Origin: Nostoc paludosum FACHB-159
Lineage (GTDB): Bacteria > Cyanobacteriota > Cyanobacteriia > Cyanobacteriales > Nostocaceae
Length of the DNA stretch: 64,000 nt
Assembly: GCF_014698835.1 (NCBI RefSeq)
Contig: NZ_JACJTU010000012.1
Coordinates: 144,787-208,786 of the forward strand
Direction of reading: 5' to 3'
The stretch's first letter is position 1. Each line of letters begins with the position of its first letter. A model generated the notes under the pieces. The model had not been told where the DNA came from and made no database searches. It was given only the letters and a program-made list of their open reading frames with translations. Position numbers and translations under genes: made by a program. Below, one piece after another: positions 51,025-61,181 of the stretch.

Positions 51025-53487
51025 ATGAACCCGCAAAACAAGCCCAAGACTCTACAAGATATTCTTAAGCAACGTCAACAATCGGGTTTTGTAGGTCGTG
51101 AAGACCAGGTAAACCAATTTCGTCAAAACTTAGCTTTACCGTTAGAGGATGACCACCGTCGTTTTTTGTTTAACGTTTGGGGTGAAGGCGGGGTTGGTAA
51201 AAGTACACTGTTACGCCAGTTTCGCAAAATTGCTGATGAAGCAAAAATTATCTCGGCTTACATCGATGAAGCTGAGAAAACTGTACCAGAAGTCATGGGT
51301 CGTTTGGCTGAGGAGTTAGAACGGCAAGGTCACAAGCTAACGCAGTTTACAGAACGCTACAAAGTTTATCGTCAAAAGCGCCAGGAATTAGAAACCGATC
51401 CAGATGCTCCTCAAGGTTTTTCGGCGTTTGTCGGGAAAACTATGGTAAAAACAGGTGTGCGTCTAGCGCGTCAAGTTCCCGTTGGCGGTGCTGTATTTGA
51501 CTGTGTAGATGAGGATGCTTTGGCTTCATATATTGCAAAAAAAATAACAAATAAAGATGACGTGCGCTTAGTTCAAGAACCTGAGGAAGTGCTGACGCCG
51601 TTATTTTTGCAAGATATTTTAAAAATTGCCGAAAAAACCGCTGTTGTTCTGTTTTTTGATACCTATGAACGCACAGGAGAATTTCTAGACAACTGGCTAC
51701 GGGAAATTTTAGAGGGTCGCCACGGTGAAGTATCTCTCAATATATTGATAACAATTGCCGGTCGCCATGAATTAGATAAAAATCATTGGACACCTTACGA
51801 GGGGTTAATAGTTCGTTTCCCTCTGGAACCCTTTACAGAAGAAGAAGCCCAACAATATTTAACTCGCAAAGGCATTACTAACAGTCAGGTTGTAGAAACG
51901 ATTTTACACCTTTCTGGAAATTTGCCCCTGCTGGTAGGAATGCTAGCAGATGCACATCCCAATGACCCCAATCAAGTATTTGAGCCTAGCAGCAGTGCTG
52001 TAGAAAGATTTTTAAAATGGGTTGATGACCCCAAACGGCGACAAGTGGCTCTTGATGCTGCCATTCCTCGGTGTTTAAATCGAGATGTGATAGCCAAGTT
52101 GAGAGGAGAACAAGAAGCTGATGAGCTATTTACTTGGCTCAAAGAAACATCCTTTGTCAACAAACGTACCGATGGCTGGGCTTATCATGATGTTGTGAAA
52201 ACGCAAATGTTACGCCACAAGCGTCTTTCATCGCCACAAGGTTGGGCTGAGATACATAGTAAGTTGGCAGACTATTACAACACTCTGCGGAACGAGCTGC
52301 TATTGGAAGAAGAGGAAAAACAGCGCGATCCTAGCTGGCAAAGTCATACTTTAAATATGTTGTACCACAGCTTATGTCAGTCACCGCAAAGGAATTTATC
52401 TGTAGCTCTCAATGAATTTCTGGCTGCATTCAACGAGCAACGCAAATTTGCCCAACAGTTGGCAGAAACAATGTTTCAGGCTGGTAAAGATGTGGATGCT
52501 GCTGAAGTTCAGCGTTGGGGTGAGCAACTAGCTAATGGGTTAAAAGCCTTTGACCAAAAGTTTTACCCAGTTACATTAGAAATGTTTACCGCAATCATAC
52601 AAAATTCTAGGATTGAAGTTAAATGGCAACCTATTGCTTTAGGTTGGCGCGGTATAACTTACCGTTTAATGAAGCTTTACGCACAAGCCCTACAAGATTT
52701 TGACCGTGCGATTGAACTTAACCCCAAATTTGACTGGTGGGCGATCGCAGGTCGCGGTGTAACTTACCGTGACATGGAGCGTTACGCGGAAGCTCTGCAA
52801 GATTTTGACCGCGCAATTGAACTTAACCCCAAAGATGACTGGGCGATTGCAAGTCGTGGTGTAACTTACCGTTTAATGGAGCGTTACGCAGAAGCCCTGC
52901 AAGACTTTAACCGTGCAATTGAACTTAACCCCAATGAACTTAACCCTAAATTTGACTGGGCGATGGCACATCGCGGTGAAACTTACCGCTTAATGAAGCG
53001 TTACCCAGAAGCCCTACAAGACTTTGACCGCGCCATTGAACTTAACCCCAAACTTGACTGGGCGATCGCAAATCGCGGTATAACTTACCTCCAGCTTAAG
53101 CGTTACAATGAAGCTCTTGTAGATTTCAACCGCGCTATTGACTTACATTCTGATAGTAATTGGTATTTATATAATCGCGCTTTAGCCTACCAAGCCCTTA
53201 ACCAACCAGATAAAGCATGGGCTGACCTAGCATTTGCCATCAAGCTTGCTAAACAGCATTACGAAAAAGATGCTAAAGACTGGCGTAATGCCTTTAACTT
53301 AGCTCTCTACTATTTAGCTGCTCAATATATTCAACCAGCAGAGCGGTTATATTGCTATGCCTTATCGAAGGGTGCTTCCTCAGAATCTATTCGTAAAACT
53401 ATCCAAGACCTAGATGACTTTTTAACCGTGTTCCCTGACCATGTGCAGGCTACATCTATACGACAGTTGTTGCAGTCTTCTCTATAA
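51025..53487 (+). CDS. STAND-type NTPase with about 5 TPRs (module B)
   Basis: 820 residues, paralogous to gene A along its whole length. Walker A GEGGVGKST (53-61), Walker B VVLFFDTYER and GNLPL are conserved. It lacks seven residues of A (the TQAGEWA region) and has only four near-identical TPRs plus a diverged one, against eleven in A. The third TPR has a six-residue internal duplication (NPNELNPK), and the first has an extra Trp. The start ATG follows the conserved leader. The same uncertain signalling or defence role applies; the two proteins could co-oligomerise. Confidence 0.88.
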   Translation: MNPQNKPKTLQDILKQRQQSGFVGREDQVNQFRQNLALPLEDDHRRFLFNVWGEGGVGKSTLLRQFRKIADEAKIISAYIDEAEKTVPEVMGRLAEELERQGHKLTQFTERYKVYRQKRQELETDPDAPQGFSAFVGKTMVKTGVRLARQVPVGGAVFDCVDEDALASYIAKKITNKDDVRLVQEPEEVLTPLFLQDILKIAEKTAVVLFFDTYERTGEFLDNWLREILEGRHGEVSLNILITIAGRHELDKNHWTPYEGLIVRFPLEPFTEEEAQQYLTRKGITNSQVVETILHLSGNLPLLVGMLADAHPNDPNQVFEPSSSAVERFLKWVDDPKRRQVALDAAIPRCLNRDVIAKLRGEQEADELFTWLKETSFVNKRTDGWAYHDVVKTQMLRHKRLSSPQGWAEIHSKLADYYNTLRNELLLEEEEKQRDPSWQSHTLNMLYHSLCQSPQRNLSVALNEFLAAFNEQRKFAQQLAETMFQAGKDVDAAEVQRWGEQLANGLKAFDQKFYPVTLEMFTAIIQNSRIEVKWQPIALGWRGITYRLMKLYAQALQDFDRAIELNPKFDWWAIAGRGVTYRDMERYAEALQDFDRAIELNPKDDWAIASRGVTYRLMERYAEALQDFNRAIELNPNELNPKFDWAMAHRGETYRLMKRYPEALQDFDRAIELNPKLDWAIANRGITYLQLKRYNEALVDFNRAIDLHSDSNWYLYNRALAYQALNQPDKAWADLAFAIKLAKQHYEKDAKDWRNAFNLALYYLAAQYIQPAERLYCYALSKGASSESIRKTIQDLDDFLTVFPDHVQATSIRQLLQSSL

Positions 53488-53539
53488 CAAGGGACTGGGT
53501 GAAAAGTCTTTTTGTGTCTACGAATTAATAATTAGTTAA

Positions 53540-54175
53540 CTAACTGCCATTTATCGCCAATTTCCCCAGACGCTTCAATACACGCAAAACCGTATACAAC
53601 TCATTCCCTGGATTGAAGATATAGAATAAGCGAGACAAGGCATACTTTGGTGTTTCTTGTTTAACCAACTTCACAAAAATAAAGCTACCACCATTAGTAA
53701 TTAGCCCGTATATTGGTTTATCCGTGTTAGATAATGCCAACATATAAGCTAGCAGCTGTGCTTTACCAACTTCTACAGAAAAAGCTGCTTGTTTGGACTC
53801 TATAACTACTACTACTAGCTGTTCAAATAAAATCAAGACATCAATCTGCCCTTTGACCGTTACGCCTTCATCGTCAGCAGTAACTTCTACAGACTTTTCA
53901 GATTTGACATGAAACGGCGATAGATAAAAGTCTGCTAAATCTAACAAGGGAGAAAGCACCACCATCTTGACGGTGTTTTCTAACAGCGGAGGATACTTGA
54001 GTAAATTGGCGTAACTTGCCTTAACTCGGTCGAGTTGTTTTTTTTCCGTATCGGTTATTTCTGGTAAATTCTCTTGCCACTCTCTAAAAAATTGCTCATC
54101 CTCAACCAATTGCAGTCCAAAGCTGTTCTCTAAATCAAGCAGCGTAATTTCTTTAGCCTGTATTGTTTGAACCAT
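53540..54175 (-). CDS. PD-(D/E)XK nuclease-like protein (restriction subunit R-like)
   Basis: 211 residues. The core contains VKGQIDVLILFEQLVVVVIESK (about 123-144 in total), whose Asp and E-x-K spacing is that of the PD-(D/E)XK nuclease fold found at the N-terminus of HsdR-type proteins. Preceding NTVKMVVLSPLLDLADF and following AFSVEVGKAQLLAYMLA, IYGLITNGGSFIFVKL complete the fold. Short proteins of this type are abundant in cyanobacteria and are often annotated as restriction subunits, without other R-M genes. No methylase or helicase is nearby. It ends 53 bp after STAND gene B in the convergent direction. Confidence 0.75.
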   Translation of the reverse strand: MVQTIQAKEITLLDLENSFGLQLVEDEQFFREWQENLPEITDTEKKQLDRVKASYANLLKYPPLLENTVKMVVLSPLLDLADFYLSPFHVKSEKSVEVTADDEGVTVKGQIDVLILFEQLVVVVIESKQAAFSVEVGKAQLLAYMLALSNTDKPIYGLITNGGSFIFVKLVKQETPKYALSRLFYIFNPGNELYTVLRVLKRLGKLAINGS

Positions 54176-54276
54176 AATCCCAAAATATTTTAGTAAATAA
54201 TAGTGAAAGTAAATGTGCTTTTAGACGAAACTAGAGACAGTGGTAGAAAATTAAAACCAAGCTTGCACGATTAAAA

Positions 54277-54516
54277 ATGAAATCAACAGCAGAAAGAGAA
54301 CAGTTAATTAAAGATATCAACGTACTGTTACATCAAGCTTATGACAGTACTTTAGATGAAATCTACGCACTTTTAAAAAGAATCGACGAACTAGACGACG
54401 AAGAAGACTTAAAAGCCATTAAAGAAACTAGGGAAGATATACGCATTAATGGTACTGTGTCTTGGGATGAAATTCAAAACGAAATCAAAAATGAAATAAA
54501 CAAGGATGTTGCGTGA
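54277..54516 (+). CDS. Antitoxin of a RelE/ParE-type pair
   Basis: 79 residues, acidic, all helical. The N-terminus (KSTAEREQLIKDINVLLHQA) and the C-terminal SWDEIQNEIKNEI segment match small antitoxins that accompany RelE/ParE toxins in cyanobacteria. The gene overlaps the toxin by four bases (GTGA). No DNA-binding motif is obvious by eye. Confidence 0.75.
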   Translation: MKSTAEREQLIKDINVLLHQAYDSTLDEIYALLKRIDELDDEEDLKAIKETREDIRINGTVSWDEIQNEIKNEINKDVA

Positions 54517-54779
54517 GTTACGAAGTTAAATTTTCAAATAGTGCGAAAAAGCAGTTTAGGAAATTACCTTTAGATATACAACAGCGCATACAGACTAAAA
54601 TCAACGACTTAGCAATAGAACCGCGTCCAAACGGGGTCAAAAAATTACAAGGCGATGATAATTCATACCGTATTCGAGTAGGAGATTATCGGTTAGTTTA
54701 TGAAATAGATGATAATGTTTTGATAATAACTGTAATAAAAGTACGACACCGTAGCGAGATTTATAAATACGAAAGTTAG
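54513..54779 (+). CDS. RelE/ParE-family toxin
   Basis: 88 residues with the complete RelE/ParE pattern: YEVKFSNSAKKQFRKLPLDIQQRI, PRPNGVKKLQGDDNSYRIRVGDYRLVYEI split over strands, and VIKVRHRSEIYK at the end with the RHR basic residues used for ribosome-dependent mRNA cleavage in RelE. GTG 54513 is the start, giving the coupled GTGA overlap. It is the second toxin-antitoxin pair within 5 kb. Confidence 0.9.
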   Translation: MSYEVKFSNSAKKQFRKLPLDIQQRIQTKINDLAIEPRPNGVKKLQGDDNSYRIRVGDYRLVYEIDDNVLIITVIKVRHRSEIYKYES

Positions 54780-55093
54780 CACAAGTGCGTAATTTCTATC
54801 TCTTCTTTGCGCCTTTGCGTCTTTGCGTGAGAAAAAAATATTTATACAAGCCCTATACTGTACCAAATTTGTCTAATCGGTCAACTCAATTGCATAGAAA
54901 TATTAAGCGATCGCCTTCCACGGACTACGCCTACACGTTTACATTATGCCCGTTTCATGACAATGTGTAGGCGATCGCTTCATTTAAGATTCTTGCAAAA
55001 ATCTTTCAAAGATTAGTGGGGAGTATCCAGGGAACACACTAAAAACTTACTATTAAATTTTCTCATTAATAAGTTAAGGCTTTCCTCTCAATA
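54780..55093. repeat. Intergenic dispersed repeats
   Basis: Reverse copy of the CGCAAAGG repeat family (CTTTGCGCCTTTGCGTCTTTGCG, 54804-54828 approximately), a REP-like variant (about 54899-54935) and two HIP1 sites. No gene is recognised. Confidence 0.7.
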
Positions 55094-55750
55094 TCAGCAA
55101 AACTTTGGATTAACTATTGGTACTTCTTTAAAACTCTCTTGTTGTGGTTCTAAACCTTTGTCAGCAAAATGCTTATTCATCAGCGCCGGGACTTGTGGCG
55201 CTTGAATTTGGCTGTAGCGTGTTTTGTCAGGCATGACTAGGTTTGGCCCGGCTTTGCAGTTTTTCATACAGCCGGTGCCCTTGATTGTAACTTGGTCTTC
55301 TAAACCGCGATCGCTCAAAGCCGCCTCCAACGCCTGACAAACTGCTTTACCACCGCGTTTCATGCAATCAGACTTTTGACACACCAAGATTGTCGCTTTT
55401 GTCTTCGCTGGTTTTACCTTTGCATTATCAATTGATGGAGGTTCTTGTGGTGCAGCGATAGTTTGAACTCTGGCCACTTCAGAACGTGCCGCCATCACAC
55501 GTTCAGCTTTGAATGTAACTTTGTCTTTTTTTATATCGTATTTTTTGTAACCAACAACTTGTAGCCAAGTACCTCGTGGTAGCCGCAAATCAAAAGCAGC
55601 CCGTAAATGCTTAGCGAGTTTAACGTAGCATTCACCCTCATGAGTACCCAGCAGCAAACCTTTGAGCTTATAACCATCTTTAATAACAAAATCTATAAAT
55701 CTGCCCTCAAGGCAAAATTCCGATACTTCCAGACTCTGACATGCACCCAT
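55094..55750 (-). CDS. Thioredoxin-like [2Fe-2S] ferredoxin-domain protein
   Basis: 218 residues. The N-terminal half is a beta-rich domain (about 1-85) binding an unknown partner. The C-terminal half has the thioredoxin-like ferredoxin pattern: VCQKSDCMKRGG (two Cys spaced by four) and KGTGCMKNCKAGPNLVM (two Cys spaced by three), as in NuoE-like and Aquifex-type [2Fe-2S] proteins. A Pro/Lys linker lies between. The cluster ligands are all present, so a [2Fe-2S] cluster is likely. Electron partners are unknown. Confidence 0.85.
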   Translation of the reverse strand: MGACQSLEVSEFCLEGRFIDFVIKDGYKLKGLLLGTHEGECYVKLAKHLRAAFDLRLPRGTWLQVVGYKKYDIKKDKVTFKAERVMAARSEVARVQTIAAPQEPPSIDNAKVKPAKTKATILVCQKSDCMKRGGKAVCQALEAALSDRGLEDQVTIKGTGCMKNCKAGPNLVMPDKTRYSQIQAPQVPALMNKHFADKGLEPQQESFKEVPIVNPKFC

Positions 55751-55827
55751 TTTTTAACCTCCTTTTAACTAATACAAGCTAGCTACAACGATCTTTTCAA
55801 CACCAGGGTAAAAATTAGCAATGTAGA

Positions 55828-56100
55828 TTAGGACTTTTGGTAACGACTTTTCCAGCAGCATTCAAGAGTCCAAATTTGGTCTTGGCGAGAGGCAGTGAAT
55901 CGCCGTATCACACTCCAAAGTTGAACAGCCGCAGTGGCAGAACTAATTTCAACTTGTAATGGCTGATTAGTCACACAATTACAAGGAATATCTAACTCCT
56001 TCAGACGTTGATAGACTTGCCAACGGTCTGCCCAATTCACTTCTACAACGTGCTTGTTTTCTACTTCTGAACTAAACGATTTCAAGAGAATTGCCCTCAA
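55828..56100 (-). CDS. Asr1405/Asl0597-family small protein
   Basis: 90 residues of a small family restricted to cyanobacteria. Typical features are VVEVNWADRWQVYQRLKELDIPC, the CNCVTNQPLQVEI segment and a C-terminal LWSVIRRFTASRQDQIWTLE followed by CCW. No ATG lies close, so the start is probably TTG 56100. Function is unknown. The gene follows the ferredoxin-domain gene upstream on the minus strand, 77 bp apart, and may be cotranscribed with it. Confidence 0.75.
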   Translation of the reverse strand: MRAILLKSFSSEVENKHVVEVNWADRWQVYQRLKELDIPCNCVTNQPLQVEISSATAAVQLWSVIRRFTASRQDQIWTLECCWKSRYQKS

Positions 56101-56615
56101 AGTGCAACAAACTTGCAGTAAATACCGCGATATAACTTCTTACTTTTTGAAAGTCATGGGAGTTTGACCTCTTAAAACCAGCATACCTTAAGTGCAAACA
56201 ATTCTCATTAACTTTGAAAAAAAATAATTACTGGCATTGGGCATGGGGAGATGAAGGGGATCAGGGAGACGCGGGGACGCGGGGATGAGGGGGATGGGGA
56301 AGTGTGGGGGGATGGGGAAGTGTGGGGGGATGGGGAAGTGTGGGGAGAAAGAGAATTTATGCCCTCGTCTCTTCCCACACCTCCCACACCTCCCACACCT
56401 TCCACACCTCCCACACCTCCCACACCTCCCACACTCCTGTTTGCCCCATGCCCCACCCCTTAAACATCATTCAACAAACAAATAAACTCGACAATTTTTG
56501 TAGCTAAAAATTAAAAATTTAGTCATAGCGAAAAGGCCTTGCCATTATTGTGAAAATGTTAGTATATAAAGACTAAGCAGTTAAAAACTGTAACTGCTAA
56601 AGAGCGAGGAGAACA
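56101..56615. repeat. G-rich and C-rich facing tandem tracts before dps
   Basis: 56281-56345 holds three copies of a 20-bp unit GGGGATGGGGAAGTGTGGGG. After a 30-bp gap the complementary CTCCCACACCTCCCACACC tract (about 56374-56434, 9-bp unit) follows, so an extensive hairpin is possible. Reading frames through it are low-complexity and not genes. The dps promoter should lie at about 56530-56600; GCGAGGAG at 56603-56610 is its ribosome site. Confidence 0.75.
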
Positions 56616-57170
56616 ATGTCTGAAACACAAACTTTGTTACGAAATTTTGGTCATGTATATGACAATCCAGTACTGTTAGATCACAGCGTAACTGCCCCAG
56701 TTACAGAAGGATTCAACGTTGTATTAGCTAGTTTCCAAGCACTTTACTTGCAGTACCAAAAGCATCATTTTGTAGTTGAAGGTGCAGAATTTTACTCTCT
56801 GCATGAGTTTTTTAACGAAAGCTACAATGAAGTGCAAGACCACATCCATGAAATTGGAGAGCGCTTGGATGGACTGGGCGGTGTGCCAGTTGCAAGCTTC
56901 AGCAAATTAGCAGAATTAACCTGTTTTCAACAAGAACCCGATGGCGTATATTCTGCCCGCCAAATGGTAGAAAATGACTTAGCTGCCGAGCAAGCAATCA
57001 TTGGTGTAATTCGCCGCCAAGCTGCCCAGGCAGAGAGTTTAGGCGATCGAGCTACACGCTATCTCTACGAAAAGATTTTGTTAAAAACTGAGGAACGTGC
57101 TTATCATTTGTCCCACTTCCTCGCTAAAGACAGCTTAACCTTAGGCTTTGTCCAAGCTGCTCAAAGCTAA
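56616..57170 (+). CDS. Dps-family ferritin-like DNA-protection protein
   Basis: 184 residues. The ferroxidase motif region [22 protein letters not shown] (about 49-70; His50/His51, His63) and the [13 protein letters not shown] segment (Asp75, Glu79) place it in the Dps family. The usual Trp of the YHW motif is replaced by Phe. A long C-terminal tail of about 15 residues follows the last helix. Dps dodecamers oxidise iron with peroxide and protect DNA. Cyanobacteria have several Dps types; which one this is cannot be said. A strong terminator follows. Confidence 0.9.
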   Translation: MSETQTLLRNFGHVYDNPVLLDHSVTAPVTEGFNVVLASFQALYLQYQKHHFVVEGAEFYSLHEFFNESYNEVQDHIHEIGERLDGLGGVPVASFSKLAELTCFQQEPDGVYSARQMVENDLAAEQAIIGVIRRQAAQAESLGDRATRYLYEKILLKTEERAYHLSHFLAKDSLTLGFVQAAQS

Positions 57171-57240
57171 AACTCTCATAATCTAGATTTTTCTACCTAG
57201 AGCGAAAGAAAAAGTCAGCAGGATTAACTCTTAAAATATT

Positions 57241-57288
57241 ATAAAAAATGGCAGAGAGTAGCATTCCTATCTCTCTGCCATTTTTTAT
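57241..57288 (+). terminator. Strong intrinsic terminator after dps
   Basis: ATAAAAAATGGCAGAGAG and CTCTCTGCCATTTTTTAT form a perfect 18-bp stem with a 12-base loop and a T run, the best terminator in the window. Confidence 0.93.
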
Positions 57289-57726
57289 ATAAGTCAACAT
57301 ATTTACATCATATTTAACCTTGAAAATATTTAGCAATTAGTTAGCCAAGATATATTTTGATGTCAGTAACCTATTTGTTATAAATAAACACCCTGGTATC
57401 TGCCACAATAAATCAGCATTTGTTGAAAATGTTCATCAAATTAAATAAAAAATCTTCGCAAGAGCTAGAGAAAATTTAGTACCACAATTTAATAAAATTA
57501 GAAATAGAAAATAATAAAAGGGCATAGGGCATGGAAAGATGAGGGAGACGCGGGGACAAGGAGACAAGGAGAATAATTTTTAACTCGTCAGTCAACAGTC
57601 AACACTCCCAATGCCCCATGCCCCATGCCCTATCAAGTTAGAAAACTTAATAATAAAAAGCACGATCGCGGGTAAACACCCTTAAAATAATCAGGATTTG
57701 TATTCTCGTACTCCAAGGCAACTACT
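57289..57726. other. Intergenic region upstream of carB
   Basis: AT-rich to about 57515, then ATAGGGCATGG, GGGGACAAGGAGACAAGGAG and CCCAATGCCCCATGCCCCATGCCC heptamers (57529-57632). A GATCGC site and GGGTAAACACCC lie just before carB. No gene is present. Confidence 0.65.
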
Positions 57727-60700
57727 ATGCCCCGCCGTGATGACCTCCGGAAGATTCTACTGTTAGGCTCTGGCCCAATTGTGATTGGACAAGCCTGTGA
57801 GTTTGACTACTCTGGCACTCAAGCTTGCAAAGCGCTGCGAGAAGAAGGCTATGAAGTCGTGTTGGTCAACTCTAACCCTGCAACGATTATGACCGACCCG
57901 GAAACGGCCGATCGCACTTACATTGAGCCGCTAACTCCGGAATTAGTCGAAAAAGTGATCGCTAAAGAACGCCCTGATGCTCTACTCCCAACGATGGGAG
58001 GACAAACTGCCCTAAATCTCGCTGTTGCCTTAGCCAAAAATGGCGCACTGGAAAAATACGGCGTTGAGTTAATCGGCGCTAAGCTACCAGCCATTGAAAA
58101 AGCCGAAGACAGAAAATTGTTTGGTGAAGCTATGGCAAAAATCGGGGTAGCTGTATGTCCCAGTGGTACAGCCGAATCCTTAGACGAAGCAAAAGCCATC
58201 GCTCGCCAAATTGGCACTTATCCCCTAATTATTCGTCCTGCCTTCACAATGGGTGGAAGTGGCGGCGGTATTGCCTACAACCAAGAAGAATTTGAAGAAA
58301 TGGCACAGGTCGGTATAGATGCTAGCCCTGTTTCCCAAATTCTCATTGACCAGTCTTTACTCGGCTGGAAAGAATACGAACTCGAAGTGATGCGTGACCT
58401 TGCAGATAACGTGGTGATTATCTGCTCCATCGAAAACCTTGACCCTATGGGCATCCACACCGGGGATTCGATTACCGTAGCTCCCGCCCAAACCCTCACT
58501 GATAAAGAATATCAAAGGCTGCGGGATATGGCAATTAAAATCATCCGCGAGATAGGTGTGGAAACTGGCGGTTCTAATATTCAATTTGCCATTAATCCTG
58601 TCACTGGAGATGTGGTGGTAATTGAAATGAACCCCCGCGTTTCCCGCAGTTCGGCTTTAGCTTCTAAAGCGACGGGTTTCCCCATCGCCAAAATGGCAGC
58701 AAAGTTAGCGGTAGGCTACACCTTGGATGAAATTAAAAATGACATCACCAAGAAAACTCCGGCGTCCTTTGAACCAACAATTGACTACGTAGTTACAAAA
58801 ATCCCTCGCTTCGCCTTTGAAAAATTCCCTGGTTCCGAACCAGTGCTGACAACCCAAATGAAATCAGTGGGGGAAGCAATGGCAATTGGACGGACTTTCA
58901 ACGAATCCTTCCAAAAAGCGTTACGTTCTCTGGAAACCGGACGTGCTGGCTGGGGTTGCGACAAAGCCGAAAAATTACCCAGTGGCGAACAAATCCGCGC
59001 CCTGCTGCGGACGCCAAACCCCGATCGCATTTTTGCCGTGCGTCATGCCTTACAGTTAGGCATCACAGCTGAGGAAATCTACGAACTCACTGGTATTGAC
59101 CCGTGGTTCCTAGATAAGATGCAGCAAATTCTGGATATCGAGAAATTCCTCAAGCGCACATCCTTAAAGGAATTGACAAAAGAGCAACTTTATGAGGTGA
59201 AGCGGAATGGATTTAGCGATCGCCAGATTGCCTATGCTACCAAAACCACCGAAGATGAAGTCCGCGCCTATCGCAAACAATTAGGAGTCACCCCAGTTTA
59301 CAAAACTGTGGACACCTGTGCCGCGGAGTTTGAAGCGTTTACTCCTTACTACTATTCTACCTACGAAGAAGAAACAGAAGTTTTGCCAACAACCAAGCCC
59401 AAAGTCATGATTTTGGGTGGTGGCCCTAACCGCATCGGACAGGGAATTGAGTTTGACTATTGTTGTTGTCACGCTGCCTATGCACTCAAAGGAGCAGGGT
59501 ACGAGACGATTATGGTCAACTCCAACCCAGAGACAGTTTCCACAGATTATGATACCAGCGATCGCCTTTACTTCGAGCCGTTAACAAAAGAAGATGTCCT
59601 GAATATCATCGAAGCTGAAAATCCTGTAGGCATAATAGTCCAGTTTGGCGGGCAAACACCGCTGAAGTTGGCTGTTCCCCTCCAAGAATATTTGCAGGGA
59701 TTGGGGACTGGGGACTGGGGACTGGGGACTGGGGAGAGTTCCCAATCCCCAATCCCTAATCACCAGTCCCCAATCCCCAAAATTTGGGGTACATCGCCAG
59801 ATTCCATCGACATGGCAGAAAACCGAGAACGATTTGAGAAGATTCTCAAAGAGTTAAATATTGCTCAACCACCTAATGGTATTGCTCGGAGTTTTGAAGA
59901 TGCGCTGATTGTCGCCAAACGCATTGGCTATCCGGTGGTGGTGCGTCCTAGCTATGTGTTGGGGGGACGGGCGATGGAAATCGTTTATTCCGATGGAGAG
60001 TTGGAACGCTACATGACCTTTGCGGTGCAGGTAGAACCAGACCATCCAATTTTAATTGATAAGTTTTTAGAAAATGCCATTGAAGTTGATGTCGATGCGA
60101 TCGCCGACCATACAGGACGGGTTGTGATTGGCGGGATTATGGAACACATCGAACAAGCAGGAATTCACTCAGGAGACTCCGCTTGTTCGTTACCTTCGAT
60201 TTCCTTACCACCAGCAGTTCTCAACCAAATTCGTACATGGACAGTGCAACTAGCGCAGGCGTTGTCAGTGGTGGGATTGATGAATATTCAGTTTGCCGTC
60301 GTTGGTGCAAGCGGCTATTCTCCCCAAGTTTACATTTTGGAAGCCAACCCCCGCGCCTCCCGTACAGTGCCATTTGTTTCTAAAGCAACGGGCGTCCAGT
60401 TAGCCAAACTAGCGTCCTTAATCATGTCAGGGAAAACCTTAGAGGAGCTAAACTTCACCGAGGAAATCATCCCGACTCACATTGCTGTTAAGGAAGCTGT
60501 ATTACCCTTTAATAAATTCCCTGGAACTGATACAATATTAGGCCCAGAAATGCGCTCCACTGGTGAGGTGATGGGGATTGACAGCGACTTTGGACGAGCC
60601 TTTGCCAAAGCCGAATTGGGTGCTGGGGAGCGTTTACCGTTAAGCGGAACAGTGTTTGTATCAATGAGCGATCGCGATAAAACATCTGCCGCAGTTGTGG

Positions 60701-61050
60701 TGAAAGAATTTATCGATTTGGGCTTTAACGTGATGGCCACACTTGGTACGCGCCGGGTTCTTCTGGAACAAGGGTTAAATGTTGAATTAGTACTGAAACT
60801 CCATGAAGGGCGACCCCACGTCCTAGATGCAATCAAAAACCAGAAAATTCAACTGATTATCAACACACCCTCTGGCGAAGAAGCCCATACCGATGCGAGG
60901 CTAATTCGCCGCACAGCCTTGGCTTACAAAATCCCTATTATAACAACCATTGCAGGTGCAAAAGCTACCGTGGCCGCCATTCGTTCCTTACAAAACACAA
61001 CCTTGGATGTAAAAGTCATCCAAGACTACTGCAAGGTTGCAAGGGAGTAA
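57727..61050 (+). CDS. carB: Carbamoyl-phosphate synthase large subunit
   Basis: 1107 residues, synthesising carbamoyl phosphate for arginine and pyrimidines. It has two ATP-grasp halves ([20 protein letters not shown]... and [15 protein letters not shown]...), each with FTMGGSGGG or [12 protein letters not shown] phosphate loops, the oligomerisation domain and a C-terminal MGS-like allosteric domain ([31 protein letters not shown]). It is about 30 residues longer than the usual 1073-1085 because of a repeat-coded insertion at residues 657-687, before [11 protein letters not shown]. CarA is not in this window. The start ATG at 57727 (MPRRDD) fits the family. Confidence 0.98.
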   Translation: MPRRDDLRKILLLGSGPIVIGQACEFDYSGTQACKALREEGYEVVLVNSNPATIMTDPETADRTYIEPLTPELVEKVIAKERPDALLPTMGGQTALNLAVALAKNGALEKYGVELIGAKLPAIEKAEDRKLFGEAMAKIGVAVCPSGTAESLDEAKAIARQIGTYPLIIRPAFTMGGSGGGIAYNQEEFEEMAQVGIDASPVSQILIDQSLLGWKEYELEVMRDLADNVVIICSIENLDPMGIHTGDSITVAPAQTLTDKEYQRLRDMAIKIIREIGVETGGSNIQFAINPVTGDVVVIEMNPRVSRSSALASKATGFPIAKMAAKLAVGYTLDEIKNDITKKTPASFEPTIDYVVTKIPRFAFEKFPGSEPVLTTQMKSVGEAMAIGRTFNESFQKALRSLETGRAGWGCDKAEKLPSGEQIRALLRTPNPDRIFAVRHALQLGITAEEIYELTGIDPWFLDKMQQILDIEKFLKRTSLKELTKEQLYEVKRNGFSDRQIAYATKTTEDEVRAYRKQLGVTPVYKTVDTCAAEFEAFTPYYYSTYEEETEVLPTTKPKVMILGGGPNRIGQGIEFDYCCCHAAYALKGAGYETIMVNSNPETVSTDYDTSDRLYFEPLTKEDVLNIIEAENPVGIIVQFGGQTPLKLAVPLQEYLQGLGTGDWGLGTGESSQSPIPNHQSPIPKIWGTSPDSIDMAENRERFEKILKELNIAQPPNGIARSFEDALIVAKRIGYPVVVRPSYVLGGRAMEIVYSDGELERYMTFAVQVEPDHPILIDKFLENAIEVDVDAIADHTGRVVIGGIMEHIEQAGIHSGDSACSLPSISLPPAVLNQIRTWTVQLAQALSVVGLMNIQFAVVGASGYSPQVYILEANPRASRTVPFVSKATGVQLAKLASLIMSGKTLEELNFTEEIIPTHIAVKEAVLPFNKFPGTDTILGPEMRSTGEVMGIDSDFGRAFAKAELGAGERLPLSGTVFVSMSDRDKTSAAVVVKEFIDLGFNVMATLGTRRVLLEQGLNVELVLKLHEGRPHVLDAIKNQKIQLIINTPSGEEAHTDARLIRRTALAYKIPIITTIAGAKATVAAIRSLQNTTLDVKVIQDYCKVARE
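59696..59787 (+). repeat. Heptamer repeats inserted in carB
   Basis: GGGGACTGGGGACTGGGGAC, then TCCCAATCCCCAATCCC and CCAGTCCCCAATCCCC, face each other inside the coding sequence. The same GGGGACT heptamer occurs intergenically at 43738-43765. The insert, about 90 bp, keeps the frame. Confidence 0.9.
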
Positions 61051-61181
61051 GGAGTCGGGAGTCGGGAGTCGGGAGAGATGGGCAGGAGGCAGAGGGGTGG
61101 AGGGGCAAAGGAGATGGGGGAGTGTGGGGAATGTGGGAGGATGGCGAAGATTTTTTCTGCCGTGTCTTCCCACACCTCTCC

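Noticed and set aside
56208..56507. Overlapping frames of 66-82 codons on both strands
   Set aside because: Low-complexity translation of the GGGGATGGGGAAGTGTG and CTCCCACACC tracts.
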